The notes under the pieces were generated by a model. It searched no databases, was not told where the DNA came from, and saw only the letters and a program-made list of their open reading frames with translations. A stretch of DNA of 64,000 nucleotides from Epiperipatus broadwayi (Eukaryota; Onychophora; Udeonychophora; Euonychophora; Peripatidae): contig JAQFVV010012509.1 of assembly GCA_028023455.1 (NCBI GenBank), forward strand, positions 1,614,001-1,678,000, read 5' to 3'. Positions 1 through 56,172 of this stretch are shown here, piece by piece. The stretch's first letter is position 1. Each line of letters starts with the position of its first letter. A program made the position numbers and the translations under genes.

Positions 1-51
1 ACAACAACTATATTATGTTAATTACAATTGAGATTATATTAGCTAAGATAC

Positions 52-139
52 TAAGTAATATTTACTAAGCCTGTAAGCTCAAGAATATGCGCATAAAAAT
101 TTTGACAGTAGCAACCTCTACAGGTCTTAACCACAAGCT
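52..139 (+). repeat. Hairpin-repeat family, single arm
   Basis: One arm of the repeat that is complete at 3698-3847 and 24158-24392. It begins TAAGTAATATTTACTAAG and runs through the GCGCATAAAA and CAGTAGCAACCTCTACAGG blocks. The partner arm is not found next to it, so this copy is a fragment. Confidence 0.75.
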
Positions 140-398
140 TATGTTTTTGGAAGAAAAGAGGGGAACCCTTCTTTACTTCAACCTACTTTTTATATAAATA
201 GGTGAAACTGAAGTGGTTAGATCTGAAAGTGTGAAGCTATTCAATACTTCACTGATTAAGTCCACATTTTTTATTACACATTAATACTCACGAAATCTTT
301 TGATTTACAACGAGTCAATGGAAAGATCTTATAGTTAGAAATCTATTATGAAAATTTAAAGTTGTAATTATAAATTTATTTAAATGCACATTGATTAC

Positions 399-440
399 GT
401 AAGTAATATTTACTAAGGCTGTAACCTCAAGAATATGCGC
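399..440 (+). repeat. Hairpin-repeat family, short arm fragment
   Basis: Carries GTAAGTAATATTTACTAAGG followed by CTGTAACCTCAAGAATATGC, the outer arm of the same hairpin family, in the same orientation as the copy at 52. The preceding bases 363-393 match the reverse complement of the right flank inside the copy at 3698-3847. This shows that the family's terminus is longer than the shared arm. Confidence 0.7.
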
Positions 441-663
441 AGTCAGTTAAAAAATATGTGTATGCATGTAATTTCTATACGTTTAAAAGTTCATCAATTT
501 TAAAATTTATAAATGTAAAACTAATAAATTAATTTATTTTGTAACAAAAGATATTTATTAAAATGAATTTATTGAAATAAAATATCTGAGAACTTTAAAG
601 GGACATAATAAATTATTTAGTTATTAAAAATAAATGATTGCAGAATTTTTTTTAGATAATTAA

Positions 664-725
664 AATCTATATATATATAAAATCAATGTAAATGTTTGTC
701 TGTAAGGCTGTCACGTGTTTCTGTG
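664..725 (+). mobile_element. Possible Helitron-type 5' terminus
   Basis: The run starting TCTATATATATATAAAATCA, followed by TGTTTGTCTGTAAGG, resembles the 5' ends of insect Helitrons, which start with TC, a TA run and a CTGT-rich stretch. No 3' CTRR hairpin end or Rep/helicase coding was identified. This is a weak call on a low-complexity pattern. Confidence 0.2.
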
Positions 726-3685
726 TGAATGTATGTAATTTGCAATCAATTAAAAAACTATTACATTTGTCTGTAATACTGTGAAAAATCAAACAAAAAA
801 AAAAAACAAATTTGATTTTATAAACAAATAACAATACCTAACCGAACTATAATTTATATTATGAGCAGTTTATGCAAAGGGATTAATTCCACCCTTTTTA
901 TATTTATTAATCCGTAATTTTTATTACGAAGAATATTTTATGTGAAGGAAGTAATTCCGCCATTAACAAACCGTAATTTTTTGCAGTTGTCTGTAATGCT
1001 GTCAAATTCACATATCAAATACAACAAGTATATTTAAAAATTTTAATTTTTTAATATAGCTTTATTAATACCTTACTGACATTTCTGAAGTGTACTAAAT
1101 AGGCTAAGTTGTTCCAAACATTTTTTTTTCCAATTGTGAATTTCTCACATTTATTTGTATAAAATTAAATTTTTTTATTTAATTTACATTAAATCTTAAA
1201 AAAAATTTGTTAAAGCATCCAATTAAAAAAATGACAGCCTTTACATAGGCCTGGTACATATAGTTACGATATAATATTAAAGATTTTGTGCAATTATATG
1301 CACTCAGACTAAAGCCAGACAATTGATAATCAGTCGCTATTCTGTATCACCATAGAAATGGACAAAATTTCCCCCCAAAAACTTAAAAGATGTAAAAAGT
1401 TGTGGGTAATGATGACTAATTATGATACCAGCTGACCAGAGGCTCTTGTCAAAATTAAATCAGCCTTTGTAAAACTATAGTGCATCCAAGATCCAGCTGA
1501 ATTAAATTTTAAAATAGCCACTTTTATATCATCTTCCCCAGAATGGCAGAATAAGCAAATTAACTCTGAACATTTTGCCTAGCTGGCAAAATATATCTTC
1601 TTCTCAAACTAAAATGGAACAACAAGGATTATCACTAAATACTATTTTAAAGAAAAATCTAATTTACTATTTTTAATTATTAATGGAATTTTGAAAGATT
1701 GCTTACAGGATGTTTATTATAACATCAATTAAATCATTTGTGTTTTGTTTCAAAATAATTTTGAAATAACTTATTTGGAAACTGTGTAGATTAGCTTGCT
1801 ATGGATTAATGGAAGTTAAAACTGTACAATATGAAGCTAAAATAATGTATAAATTCACAGCTTTGGAAAAAATGTTTAATTCTTATTGAAAATCAATGAA
1901 GTTAATTCAGTCTATGGATTATTATTTATTGTCCAAGTCTTATAAATTATTAAAATGGTCTGAACTATATAGCAAAATAAATTAAGTGTATTTAAACCAA
2001 AGGATTAATAATCTACTGCTTTTAAAATATGATATTAATATACAAGTGTTCTTTAAAGAATTAAACCACTCTCTTTACATAAAACTACAATTCAACGTCA
2101 ATCATATAATAATGGATTTGTGACTATGAATGGCATAATATGAAAATATGATAAATATCACAAATTGATCAACAGACATTCTAAAATGGATTAATATGCT
2201 AACTATACAATCTGGAATAATCTTACTAAATATGCTTTATTAAATTCTTAAATCATTATATTATGTGTTACTAAGGATTTAAACCTATGAAAGAAATTAC
2301 CTTGTGCTTCTTATTTAATGTTTAGTGCTTATACTAAAGTATTGCCAGTAAATTATAAACATTGGAATAACTATGCAAAATGTAAATATTTCCTTAGGAT
2401 AATTTTCAACTGTTCACGAAAGGACGATTATGTATTTGAGGAATCACTTAAATAAACTTTGTTTATTATTGTTGAATTATTTAGTTTATAGTTATTATTA
2501 GTGTAATAATAAGTAAAGAATAAAGTTCTCAAGATAAGGCTGAGATATGAAGGTACAGTTAATTTTATGTTATTATTAATGATATTGGGTATGATTGTAA
2601 TAAATGTGATTTGCATTTTATATTGGAGTCAGGTTGCATTTACTTGAACTAACTTAATGAATGTCAGTAAATCCATCCATTCATGCTTAATTGATTTAAT
2701 GTTTTATTAGTCCTTGAATTCAGCCTCACATTTATAGGTAGCTAAATATCCTGAGTAGATGATTAAATCTCTAAGGAATATTTTTCTGTGTAGTGCCTAT
2801 GAATTGTATAATTTGAAATGCTATACTATGTAATAATACAGTCCTATAATATCAAGAAACTAAATCATATTTATTAGCTGAGGTATACTCCTAACTAATT
2901 ATTTAAACTTTAGCAACCCACTCTAATAAGAGATATGAATATCCTAGTGAATAAACCCATGTACTTTGTAAAGCGTTAGGAGTAGTAAGTAAATAATTTT
3001 GCTTACTCCAAAAGAGTTAAAGAACTAGCCAGATTTTATAAAATGAGTATTGTTACAAAGATAATTAAGGACATTATAAATCATTCTTATCCCCTGTAAG
3101 TAAGATTAAGTTTTGATTTTATACTGTTCAGCCCTCTCCAATAAAATTACACACATAATCATAACCTAAAATTAGCTTATTCACGGAGATCAAATAGTAA
3201 TATTTATTAAAACTGTTAGAAAATTTTATTATTAAATTACATTTATTATTCACTTATAATTTTGTTTTGTTTGTATACTTGTTATTTCTAATAAAGTAAT
3301 TGTTATATTAAAAAACATCTGTTTGTTGTTATTGAAATCATCGTTTTTGCATATTGTTGAAAAGGATCATACTTCAAAGCTATTAAATTACATATTTATT
3401 TAATAAATTTATCTACACCATTTATTATTACTATTGCTATCTGAAATACAAATTAATAGAGTAGGGTGATGTACAATAAAATTACTTTTTACATTCATGA
3501 TACCTAAAATAACTTATTAAACTTTAAATCAATACATTTTTTAATTGAATGATTAAGATTGATTTTATTAAGATCATGGGATAAATTATTAATTGAACAT
3601 TATATTTAATTTAGGACTGAGAGATAGTTAACTTGCTATCTTTATTTAAAAAGGCATATTAATTTGTATCAAAGTAGTTCTTTAC

Positions 3686-3859
3686 ACAAGAGATATCAAG
3701 TAATATTTACTAAGGCAGTAACCTTTAGGAATAAGCGTCTTAAAAATTCGAAGGTAGGGACCTCTACAGGTCTTAGTATTCCTAAAGGTTACTGCCTTAG
3801 TAAATATTACTTAATATAATAATGTGCGTTTAATAAAATTTATAATTACAAGAGATATC
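3686..3859. repeat. 150-bp hairpin element with 12-bp TSD
   Basis: The element 3698-3847 is flanked by perfect direct repeats ACAAGAGATATC (3686-3697 and 3848-3859). Inside, a left arm starting AAGTAATATTTACTAAGGCA and a right arm ending in its complement (3781-3812) can fold into a long stem. About 35 bases (3813-3847) lie between the right arm and the right TSD. There is no coding capacity, so it is a non-autonomous element. A 12-bp TSD is longer than usual for cut-and-paste MITEs. Confidence 0.85.
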
Positions 3860-4196
3860 GTAACATATGTATTTAAGAATACAATAAGATTATTATCATA
3901 CATCTATAAAAATATCCTGAGATATTTATTATTCTTAAATTTAATGTATTATTAAAATCTGGAATAATTATTATTATTTATTTTATGTGGAAAATAAATG
4001 TGCATTCATTTAAATTTTTCATAAGTCCACAACCATTATCAAAAGCAGTACATAAAACGCACTCATCTTAACAGGTCGTCCTTTGTTCTTACCTGATTGT
4101 GAATTGAATTTTGGGTTGCAATATATATACAATTGTCTTGTATTTTTGATTTGCATTGCAGAATAAATAACAGAAAACTATATTATACTTCAAACA

Positions 4197-4233
4197 TCAC
4201 ATGATCACCATCTCTTATACTAGCACATAATTG
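4197..4233 (+). repeat. Terminus of hammerhead family B, truncated
   Basis: Matches the start of the 18138 element: TCACATGATCACCATCTC followed by a TATACTAGCACATA block. The sequence then diverges into a GTGAT microsatellite (4250-4266), and the ribozyme part is missing. Confidence 0.7.
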
Positions 4234-4329
4234 TTGTTAAACAAGGATGTGATGTGATGTGATGTATTTGGCTTCTCCTTAAACGAAGTCAAGAATATCT
4301 CAGCAATTATGCCCAGATAAACCTGTTAG

Positions 4330-6310
4330 CCATTTTATTCTCCATTCCCCACTCTTAAGTCTTCCCATATTCTGCCCCATCCCATTTCCACAACATAATC
4401 TTTGTCAACTCTATGGCCTTTATATCTAAATCTCCCTTATCTCTTCGCAAACCCAACATAAAAACTAATAACCTACTTTCTGTATAGTCACTTTGTTCAT
4501 GTCTATTCTCCCATAACTTCATTATCTGTACCCTTTCTGCTTTCAAGTATTTACATTCAATCAACAAGTGCCTAATATTTTCTATACCTTCCTTACACAA
4601 TTTGCACACTAAATTAGCCATGGTTTTCCATTTACATGTATATTCTCTTGTTGCTAAAGATCCCATTCGAGCCTTAAATAATAAACTACTTTCTTTACTA
4701 TTATCATAAATTAACCCGCATCTAATATTCCGTTTACTTTTATATATATTTAAACTCTTCTTACCCTCCATACTAGTTCTCCATCTCTCCAACTCCCTAT
4801 TTTTTTATTAATGCTTCTATTCTTTTATCCCATTCCTTACCACTATAACATTCAACAATCCTAACACAATCATCCCACCTTTTATACAAGTATACCGATA
4901 TAAATTCTTTATCCAAATCTTTCGCATACCGCATTACCTTTCTCACCCATCTTGTTACCTGCCCTTTACTCATAATCCAATTGAACCCTATTTTTGCTAT
5001 TCTTTTACTATCCATAAACTGCAACCTACCAAACATTTTCATTTTACTTTTTGCATCTCTCATATAAAAACTTGACCATCCCATTTCTCCTTGAATTGCC
5101 TCTTTGCTGTCCACATCTCTGCATCTAATGCATGTCTTCCTACTTCCCTTTGTACTTTCTCTAAATAATCTAAAACCCTTTTACTAACATATAATGCATC
5201 ATTACCATATGTTAACCGTGCTACTGCAACTCCCTTCCATACTATTCTAGCTACATCATATTTATTATATGAAAATACTGTTAGTTTCTTTACCAAACCC
5301 TTTCTTTTCTTTGCTTCATTTACCTATTTTTCCTCCCATTCATCCAAGCAATTTTCCTGATTATATAAGATGATTCCCAAATACCTATATCTATCCACCA
5401 CATTTAACTTTATATCCCCCAATAAAATTCTACATCTTCTCTTTCCCCAGTATTAACCATCATTATATTTGATTTTTCTTCACTAAATTTAATCCCCATC
5501 TCTTTACCCAACCTTGCACATGTCCTCAACATAATTTCCATATCTTCTCTTCTTTCTGCACACAAAAAGATATCATCTGCAAAAAAAAAGACCTGACAAA
5601 ATATATACTCCTTTGCCACCTACTAATGGTATCTCTACCCCTCTTCCTAGTCTTTCTATTGCTTTCTCCATTTCACTCAAAAACAACAAAAGCAAAATAG
5701 GTGACTTAGGGCATCCTTGCCTTAATCCCACCCCATTTTTAACTTTAACTGATTCTATATCCCCTAACTGGTAAGTATAATAATTATTTTCATATAATTT
5801 TTTAATAATATTTACTAAAGCTTCATCCATTTCCAAATTCGCTAACCTTACCCATAATCTATTTCTATTTACTCTATCATATGCTTTCTCTATATCTATA
5901 AAACTCATATATAATGATCTACCTGAATTCCTACTCATCTCCATAAGTTATGTAACTACAAACAAACTATCTCCTATACGCCTATCTGACCTAAAACCTC
6001 CTTGCATTTCCCCCACTACATTATTCTCTTCCATCCATTTTACAACTCTTCCAGCTACCATATATGAGAAAACTTTATATAAAACTGATGTTACCACTAT
6101 CGGTCTATAATTATTTAACTTTCTATGATCCTTACCCTTTCCTTTAAATAATAATCTTATTCTTGTATTACTCCAACTAACCAGAAAAACATTTTATTAA
6201 AACATGATAATAACTTTGCTTTTGCTCTATGCCCTAAATTCATTACCATCTCTGCTGCCCATCCATCTAAACCTCTTGTCTTTCCACTTTCACCCTGTGC
6301 CAACCAGAGT
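4330..6310 (-). mobile_element. Non-LTR retrotransposon, RT to C-terminus, frameshifted
   Basis: On the minus strand, five overlapping frames read in order as one broken reverse transcriptase. From 6310 downward they give a linker with GLDGWAAEMV, then a NYRPI motif near 6100. Next come FIDIEKAYDRVNRNRLW and GLRQGCP (5573-5944), the catalytic ADDIFLC (5410-5619), thumb and connection segments (4797-5296), and a C-terminal CX2CX8HX4C knuckle (4355-4792). The order is that of LINE elements with a C-terminal zinc knuckle (Jockey/R1/CR1-like groups); the clade is not certain. The endonuclease half is missing, so the copy is 5'-truncated. Several frameshifts make it a dead copy. It is antisense to INTS2. 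Confidence 0.85.
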
Positions 6311-8018
6311 AATCAATGACTTTTCAATGTGGGCTCAATGGCTTATATACTTCAAAATTATTAAATTAGGTAAATTTAAACAATTTGTTGTTTGGTATAT
6401 ATGTATAATATGTGAGTAGATAAAATATCTAATCATTGTTTGTCATACTTTAGACTTTTAAAAGTAGAACAAATGGTACATTTAGCTAGTTAACTGTATT
6501 GCAATAAAAGATTTTTCTACCTAGAAGGATATTTAAACAGCAATTGACTTATTTACCTAGAAGGATAGAAAGAGAGAGATAAAATTACTAATTTTATTAA
6601 GCATTAAGAAATATGTGGTCACACTTGTTTAAAGTGTGGAATTTTGTCACATCTCAGATCGTTTTTTTCAATAAAAATATTATTACAAATTCTTAAACTT
6701 AGTTTGTAAAGGTACAAAATTAATCTTTAAGTATTAAAAGAATATCAAATTAAAGATGCTTAAAATAATTGTTTTACTCAGGAGAAAATATTCTCAAGAA
6801 GAGCGTAATCTTATATTGTGTTGAAATACAATTTCTTCAGAAATGTCTCCATTCTACTTATAACATATTGTAATTCACACACACTGTACTACTCATTAAA
6901 ATAAAAGATGAGTATCAGAATTACATTTAGTTAACCCAAAATAGTACTATCATCCAATTTTGCTCATCATCACTAAAAAGAAGAAATTGAATTTCTTGGG
7001 TGCACATATCAAAATAATTTAATTCAGTAGGTACACAAAGAAAAGAAAGTAGTCAGACATAAACACATTAAGTATCTTTATTATCAGTAAATCAAAATTC
7101 AAACTCAGTATAACAAAAAAAAAAAAAAAGCACAATAAAAATTAAATTCTAAGCACTCGGAATTTTTAGAATTTAATTATAATTTGTTTAGGAAAAGTTT
7201 ATCAATTTATATAATTACAATAAGAAAATACACCAATTTCTCAAATTCTTATTTCTTTTTCTTTTACAAAGCCTTCTTTTTTTCAATTTATTTTTGATAG
7301 GTAAAGAAAATTAGTAAGATTAATTTTTTGAAGTTTAGAATTTAATGAAATATAATTAGTGATAAGAATATTTTTTGGATATTTATTACATTTAAAAAAA
7401 GATAGACCAGTATTCTATTCTCTGTTGCTAAGTTTTTTACAGTATAACAAAAAATATTGTTCTAAAATATTTAATGGTTTTACTTAAGTAAATCATATGT
7501 GTGTAGTGGTCAGTATACATGTGTGCAAAACATGCATATTCATGTATGCTCATTAGAAATATTTAAGGTAGAACAGAAATATAATATTTGGTATTCTTTC
7601 ATAATATATATTGAATCTTAAGGTTACAAATCATATCAAAAAAACATCATCCTCAAACAGTACATGGGCTTTAAAAGATTGCCTTGGCTAATATCAAAAG
7701 CATATGATGTAAAAAAATCTTAAAATACAGTGAATTCAAGAAATTCAAACTACAACATTTTTAAAATATATAAGAGCACAATAAAATATTAGTGCTGTTA
7801 AAAATATCATTTCATTTCAACTTTAAAGTATTTTAACAGATAAATGATATCGGCATAACAAACTTTGACCTATGATGAACCTGTATATATCTGCAGATAT
7901 GTAACTTTGGTAGTAAAAGATAATAAATACAATAAAAATATTTTGGATATGATTTTTTTCAAAAGCAAGCACTTTTATTTTAAAATGTGAACATTTGCTG
8001 TGAAATACTAGACATAAA
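6311..8018. other. AT-rich spacer, no feature
   Basis: Apart from short A/T homopolymers I see no exon, repeat boundary or transposon protein here. The right edge, 8006-8018, is the left TSD of the next element. Confidence 0.5.
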
Positions 8019-8089
8019 TATATATAATGGTTAAATATCCAATATAAACAAATTATTTGTCCACAATGTTGTTAGAGATATATATTTAA

Positions 8090-8168
8090 TATAATAATCA
8101 ACCTAAATAAAATTGAAACAAACAACTAATTATATTTACAATTATTTAATTATCAATTTGGCTTTCAT
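8090..8168 (+). repeat. Inverted repeat arm of PLE, left
   Basis: 79 bp whose reverse complement lies at 9724-9802 with only a few differences. Shared blocks include AAATAAAATTGAAACAAAC and TTACAATTATTTAATTATCA. It lies about 70 bp inside the left TSD. Confidence 0.9.
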
Positions 8169-8288
8169 CTTAAAGGTATATGCAATTTGGTATATAAAAA
8201 GATTGTAGAATTGGATTTGGAAAATATTGTATAAAAAATTAGGAAGAAATTGTTAATAATATTAAATTAAATAGAAATGTGAAATGGA

Positions 8289-8978
8289 ATGATTTTATCA
8301 TTTGATGTTGAGAAAATGTACCAAAGTGTACCTAGAAAGGGTAGTATAGAAATAGTTATGACTAAATTGTAAATAAGTAATGTTTTGTCAGAGGATTGGA
8401 TATATATCATTTATGAAACTTTATTAATGGTAAATGAAGCTTTGTATTTTAAATATAAGAAAGAATTTTGGAGTATAGAAAAGGGATGGATTATGGGGTA
8501 TTCGAAAAATGGAATATTATCATCAGTAGTTGAAAGTAGTATAAAGGAAAGTATAGTGACTGAGTTTATAAAGATTAAAGGAATTATAGAATATTATAGG
8601 TATGTGAATAATGTTATTGTTCTTGGAAATAATAGAAGTATTGATAAGATTTTTAATGAATTGAATAATAATAAATATATAAATAGGTTTATAGTAGAGA
8701 AAGAGATAATTGGATTAAAATATGTAGATATTTTTGTGAAGAGAGGAATGATGAGTGAAATAGTGGTAATGCATTATATTAAAAATAGAGAAATTAGAGG
8801 TTTAATTGATCCAAAGTCATGGTATCAAAAAGTAAAGATTTTAAAGAAATTTAAATTAAAAAATGATAAACTTACATTAGATAAGAAAGAGGCATATGAA
8901 CAAAAATTAGAGGTAGAGAATTATTATATTAAAATAGGATATAAAAGAAACGTAATTAAAATTATTTTTAGGAATTAA
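8289..8978 (+). pseudogene. PLE reverse transcriptase, stop-interrupted
   Basis: Starting from ATG at 8289 the frame reads MILSFDVEKMYQSVP, the RT motif A region with a catalytic Asp. A TAA follows at 8370, and the frame then continues open from 8373 to 8978. The later part has a GWIMG...GILSSVV block, matching GWPMGLPMSGI..SSVV of the better copy at 62 kb. It also has YRYVNNVIVL, where the catalytic YVDD of PLE RTs reads YVNN. The loss of both aspartates marks the enzyme as inactive. Confidence 0.85.
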
Positions 8979-9032
8979 AATATAAATAATAGAAATAAGT
9001 ATGATAAGAATAAATATAAAGATTGTAAGTAG

Positions 9033-9248
9033 ATGTCTATTCTGTATTCAAGGGAAGTGTCTAAAAAGTTAGTAAGAGAGAAATTACCAGATAATGTAAG
9101 AATAGCTTGGGCAAATAGTAAGTCTTTGGGTAGATGGGTATGTAATACAAATAGGGTAAAAGTTATTAATAGTAAAAGAGGAATGGTTTATAAAATTGAA
9201 TGTGGAAATTGTAAGGTATATATAGGACAGACAATGAACGATAAGTGA
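9033..9248 (+). pseudogene. PLE GIY-YIG endonuclease part, decayed
   Basis: In the same frame as the RT after two stops (8976 and 9030). Residues near the end read MVYKIECGNCKVYIGQT: the GIY-like VYKI, a Cys pair and the YIG motif of PLE endonucleases. Downstream, in broken frames to about 9480, DTGHKMEYEKN and VKDY then KRVCYETY match the distal part of the domain, with a TGA where Trp is expected. This domain nicks target DNA in PLEs. Confidence 0.85.
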
Positions 9249-9723
9249 TAGAGGGAAAGAACATGATAGTGCACTTAGTAGGAAAGATATTAGGTCAGGA
9301 CCATATATATATTTTATTTAGATACTGGTCATAAAATGGAATATGAGAAGAATGTTGGAGTTATAAAACATGTTAAAGATTATTGAAAAAGGGTATGTTA
9401 TGAAACATACATTCAGAAAGTTAAAGGTCCAACAAAATTAGGTGGAAAATAGGCATTATTAGATTATTGGAAGATTTAAAAATTATGGTAGAATTGTGAA
9501 TGAGAGTGTATAAAGGTGGGGTGTGTGTGTGTGTAAAATATTTATATAGGTTTATAAAAATATATCTATAGGTATTTATATAGTTAATTTTTTTTTATTA
9601 TATAGCATTTATTTATATGTTTATATGTATAATGTTAATTATATTGATGAAGGAGTAAATGTAATTAATATGTCATGTGATGTATATATAGAACTTTCTA
9701 TCTTGAATAGGTCTCAACAAGAA

Positions 9724-9802
9724 ATGAAGGCCGGGTTGATAATTAAATAATTGTAAATATAATTAGTTGTTTGTTTCAATTTTATTTAGACTGATTATTA
9801 TA
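9724..9802 (-). repeat. Inverted repeat arm of PLE, right
   Basis: Reverse complement of 8090-8168. It abuts the right 13-bp TSD that begins at 9801. A GT/TATA-rich stretch (9519-9660) separates the endonuclease remnant from it. Confidence 0.9.
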
Positions 9803-9813
9803 CTAGACATAAA

Positions 9814-10477
9814 GTTTTATGTTAATTACTGTTATCCAAAACAAGTAAAGATAAAAATTCATTATACACTTATCAATCTTGATATTTTTAGTGTTAGCAA
9901 TCATAATTCACTGACTTAATATAATTAAAATTTTAAACTTTCACTTATTTCTAACCAGCTTTAAAGTTTTTGATTATAATATAGTTTAAGAAAATATTTT
10001 TCAACTAAAAAGTTTGCTATAATTTTATTTCAAAAACATTCTTATATACATGCATACTTGAAATATTTTTATTTTTTTTGTTTAAGATTACACTTTGTAA
10101 AAAAAAAACAAAACAACCCTATATATTAATCATATAATGATAAAAATTAAAGCATCTAGATATATATAATTAATGTATCAATTTTTTTTTCTGTACATTT
10201 ATTTAATTTTAAAGAAAGAGGGAGAAAAATATATACATTTTTTTTTTTAATATGTAAAAATTACTAAGAAATTAGTAAAACAAAAAAGTTTATATAATAG
10301 AATTAACAAAAATGATTAATGCAGTTAGTTGCTTCATGAAATTTAGAAAAAAGTAACTTCATGGAAGTGTTACAAGTAATTGAATGGCTTAATAAATTTG
10401 AATCACTTTTCTGATGTAATAAAAGGCACTGAAATAACACATGGAAAAATCTTTATTTTATACATAACAAAAGATTA
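9814..10477. other. AT-rich spacer, no feature
   Basis: A/T homopolymers and short TA repeats only. No coding or repeat boundary was recognised before the TSD at 10478. Confidence 0.5.
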
Positions 10478-10706
10478 TTAATTTGATGTATATATAAAGG
10501 ATTTGAACTCAGACTTTCAAGCAATCTTCAAGTATCCATACTATCTCATACTACTGATACACATGACCACACACATGTAGAAAATATAACTAATCACCAA
10601 TATACATATTTTGTGCTGAACCAGCACTCATCAGTTAGTCCAGATTATCATCTCCCACACATATATATAATCAGTGCTCAGTTTATATTTTAATTTGATG
10701 TATATA
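10478..10706 (-). mobile_element. Hammerhead-tRNA SINE (family A), 195 bp, 17-bp TSD
   Basis: Perfect direct repeats TTAATTTGATGTATATA (10478-10494 and 10690-10706) frame a 195-bp unit on the minus strand. In that orientation it reads a short leader (AAACTGAGCACTGATTATAT), a hammerhead ribozyme domain (10583-10655), then a tRNA-like region with an A-box-like TGTATCAGTAG and a B-box-like AGTTCAAATCC near its end. This is the cleanest copy for defining element ends. A target-primed or similar retro-insertion would explain the long TSD; that step is inference. There is no protein coding. Confidence 0.85.
10583..10655 (-). ncRNA. Hammerhead ribozyme (family A), core mutated
   Basis: Minus strand: CTGATGA (TCATCAG at 10628-10634) and a perfect 6-bp stem II GTGCTG/CAGCAC with loop GTT. 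Box 2 reads AAAA instead of GAAA because the G12 equivalent is A. Stem I pairs through a GATAATC / GATTAG region. G12 is needed for catalysis in hammerheads, so this copy is probably inactive. Confidence 0.8.
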
Positions 10707-12137
10707 ACTATTTCATCAATTTCTACTAATCATAGTTATTTTATTGATGATGATAAACCATTAAAGTAGAACATGGCAAAAACAATAAGTTCTAATTTTC
10801 TATAACTAAGCAAGTAAGTGATTATGAAAAATTAAATAATTTTCAGTTAGCTTTTTTTTTTCTCTCTTTAATTTAATATGATAATTTTTGAAGACAATTA
10901 TCAATATTTTATAAACTTTAGGCAAAAGTATATTTTAACAATTATTTATCAAGTCATTAAATTTCATAAAAGAAATTTTTTTAACCTTAAAAATTTCAAC
11001 TATTCATTTTTCATTGATCCATTAGTCTTTTTACTTATTTTGACCAAATATTAATTTTATTCAGAATTTATTGGAATTGACAAGGTAATTACTAAATATC
11101 AAATAGCTCGAAGTTTGTAAATTGAGATGAAATAACGATAAAATAAAAATGCAAAACAAAATTTTGCTTACGGCACAGAGTTCCAAAACATTATGAGATA
11201 AGTTTTTTTATTCATTACACAGGCAATTTCATTTACAGCTTTATTAATATAATGTTTGACCATAGAAGTAAAATATAGGAGTGAAGCCAAGCAAAAAGGG
11301 AACTGACTAATAGTCTACTTTACGTACTATTTTTCCTATCGTAGAAACCATTAGTGGGATCATATGATTTTTAAAATAGCATGTGATAACAATGGAAAAT
11401 TCTTATTGTGTTTTTAGCTAATTTATTTTTATTAATTCTCATATAAACATTTGGATTAAAATAACAGTCTTTGAAGAGCAGATAAAATGATAATAGATTC
11501 ATTATCAATAATTTTGAGATTATTTGCATAAATGGGCTTTGAATTTGTAATATTTTAAACAAATTTGTAGCAAATATAACTAAATTCTTCAATTAAAACT
11601 TGCATATTTATTGTTTTTACACATAATCTCCTTAAACTTTCTATTTTAAAGTTGTTAAAAGTAAATATTTACACACATATCTTCAGTGATATTTGGAAAT
11701 GCGTTGTCTATATCCATACCATGAATATGTGTATGTGCACACATAGGTATTTGTTTCAGTGCTGATGTATATGATGTATTACCTCTAGTCTTTAGAGTGT
11801 GAATTACAATAAATAATGGCAGTCATGCTCATATGCCAAAATTAATACGCAATTATGGGAGAAATATATATTTCTATGCCCCGACAAGTAAACAAAGGTA
11901 AATAAAGGTATTTTACTTGGAAGAAATTATGATTCTAATTTTAGAAAAGAAAGATGTGAGATTCATTTTCGCACATCCATAAATCAATTCATGACTGCTT
12001 AAAGCAAATATATAAAATAAAAAATAAAAATTTTAAATTTAAGATGACTATTTTTTAGTCAAATATTTATTTATTTTTTCACAATCACACTCATTAATCT
12101 TTATTATATATATATAATCTATTTATTTATTTTAAAG
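10707..12137. other. AT-rich sequence before first visible exon
   Basis: Probably an INTS2 intron, because the exon at 12138 starts inside a codon, so an upstream exon must exist. No repeat or coding block was recognised. Confidence 0.5.

Positions 12138-56172
<44,035 letters not shown>

Larger units (their letters stand above)
1..3685. other. AT-rich upstream region, no gene seen
   Basis: About 3.7 kb of very AT-rich sequence with stops in all frames. I found no exon-like block matching the N-terminal part of INTS2 and no transposon protein. It holds two partial hairpin-repeat copies (52-139, 399-440) and a possible Helitron-type terminus near 664, listed separately. The remainder is unassigned. 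Confidence 0.6.
8006..9813 (+). mobile_element. Complete Penelope-like element with GIY-YIG endonuclease
   Basis: The element 8019-9800 is framed by perfect 13-bp direct repeats TACTAGACATAAA (8006-8018 and 9801-9813). A pair of 79-bp inverted repeats (8090-8168 and 9724-9802) lies inside, the left one about 70 bp in from the edge. PLEs typically carry such a terminal arrangement plus an extension. Between them one frame encodes a PLE reverse transcriptase and GIY-YIG endonuclease. Its reading is broken mainly by stop codons, without a frameshift through 9248. No hammerhead core was found in its terminal repeats. It stands in sense with INTS2, upstream of the visible exons. Confidence 0.9.

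Noticed and set aside
1-12137. N-terminal INTS2 exons
   Set aside because: Expected upstream of 12138 because that exon begins within a codon, but no block in this region matches INTS2 in any + frame that I could read.
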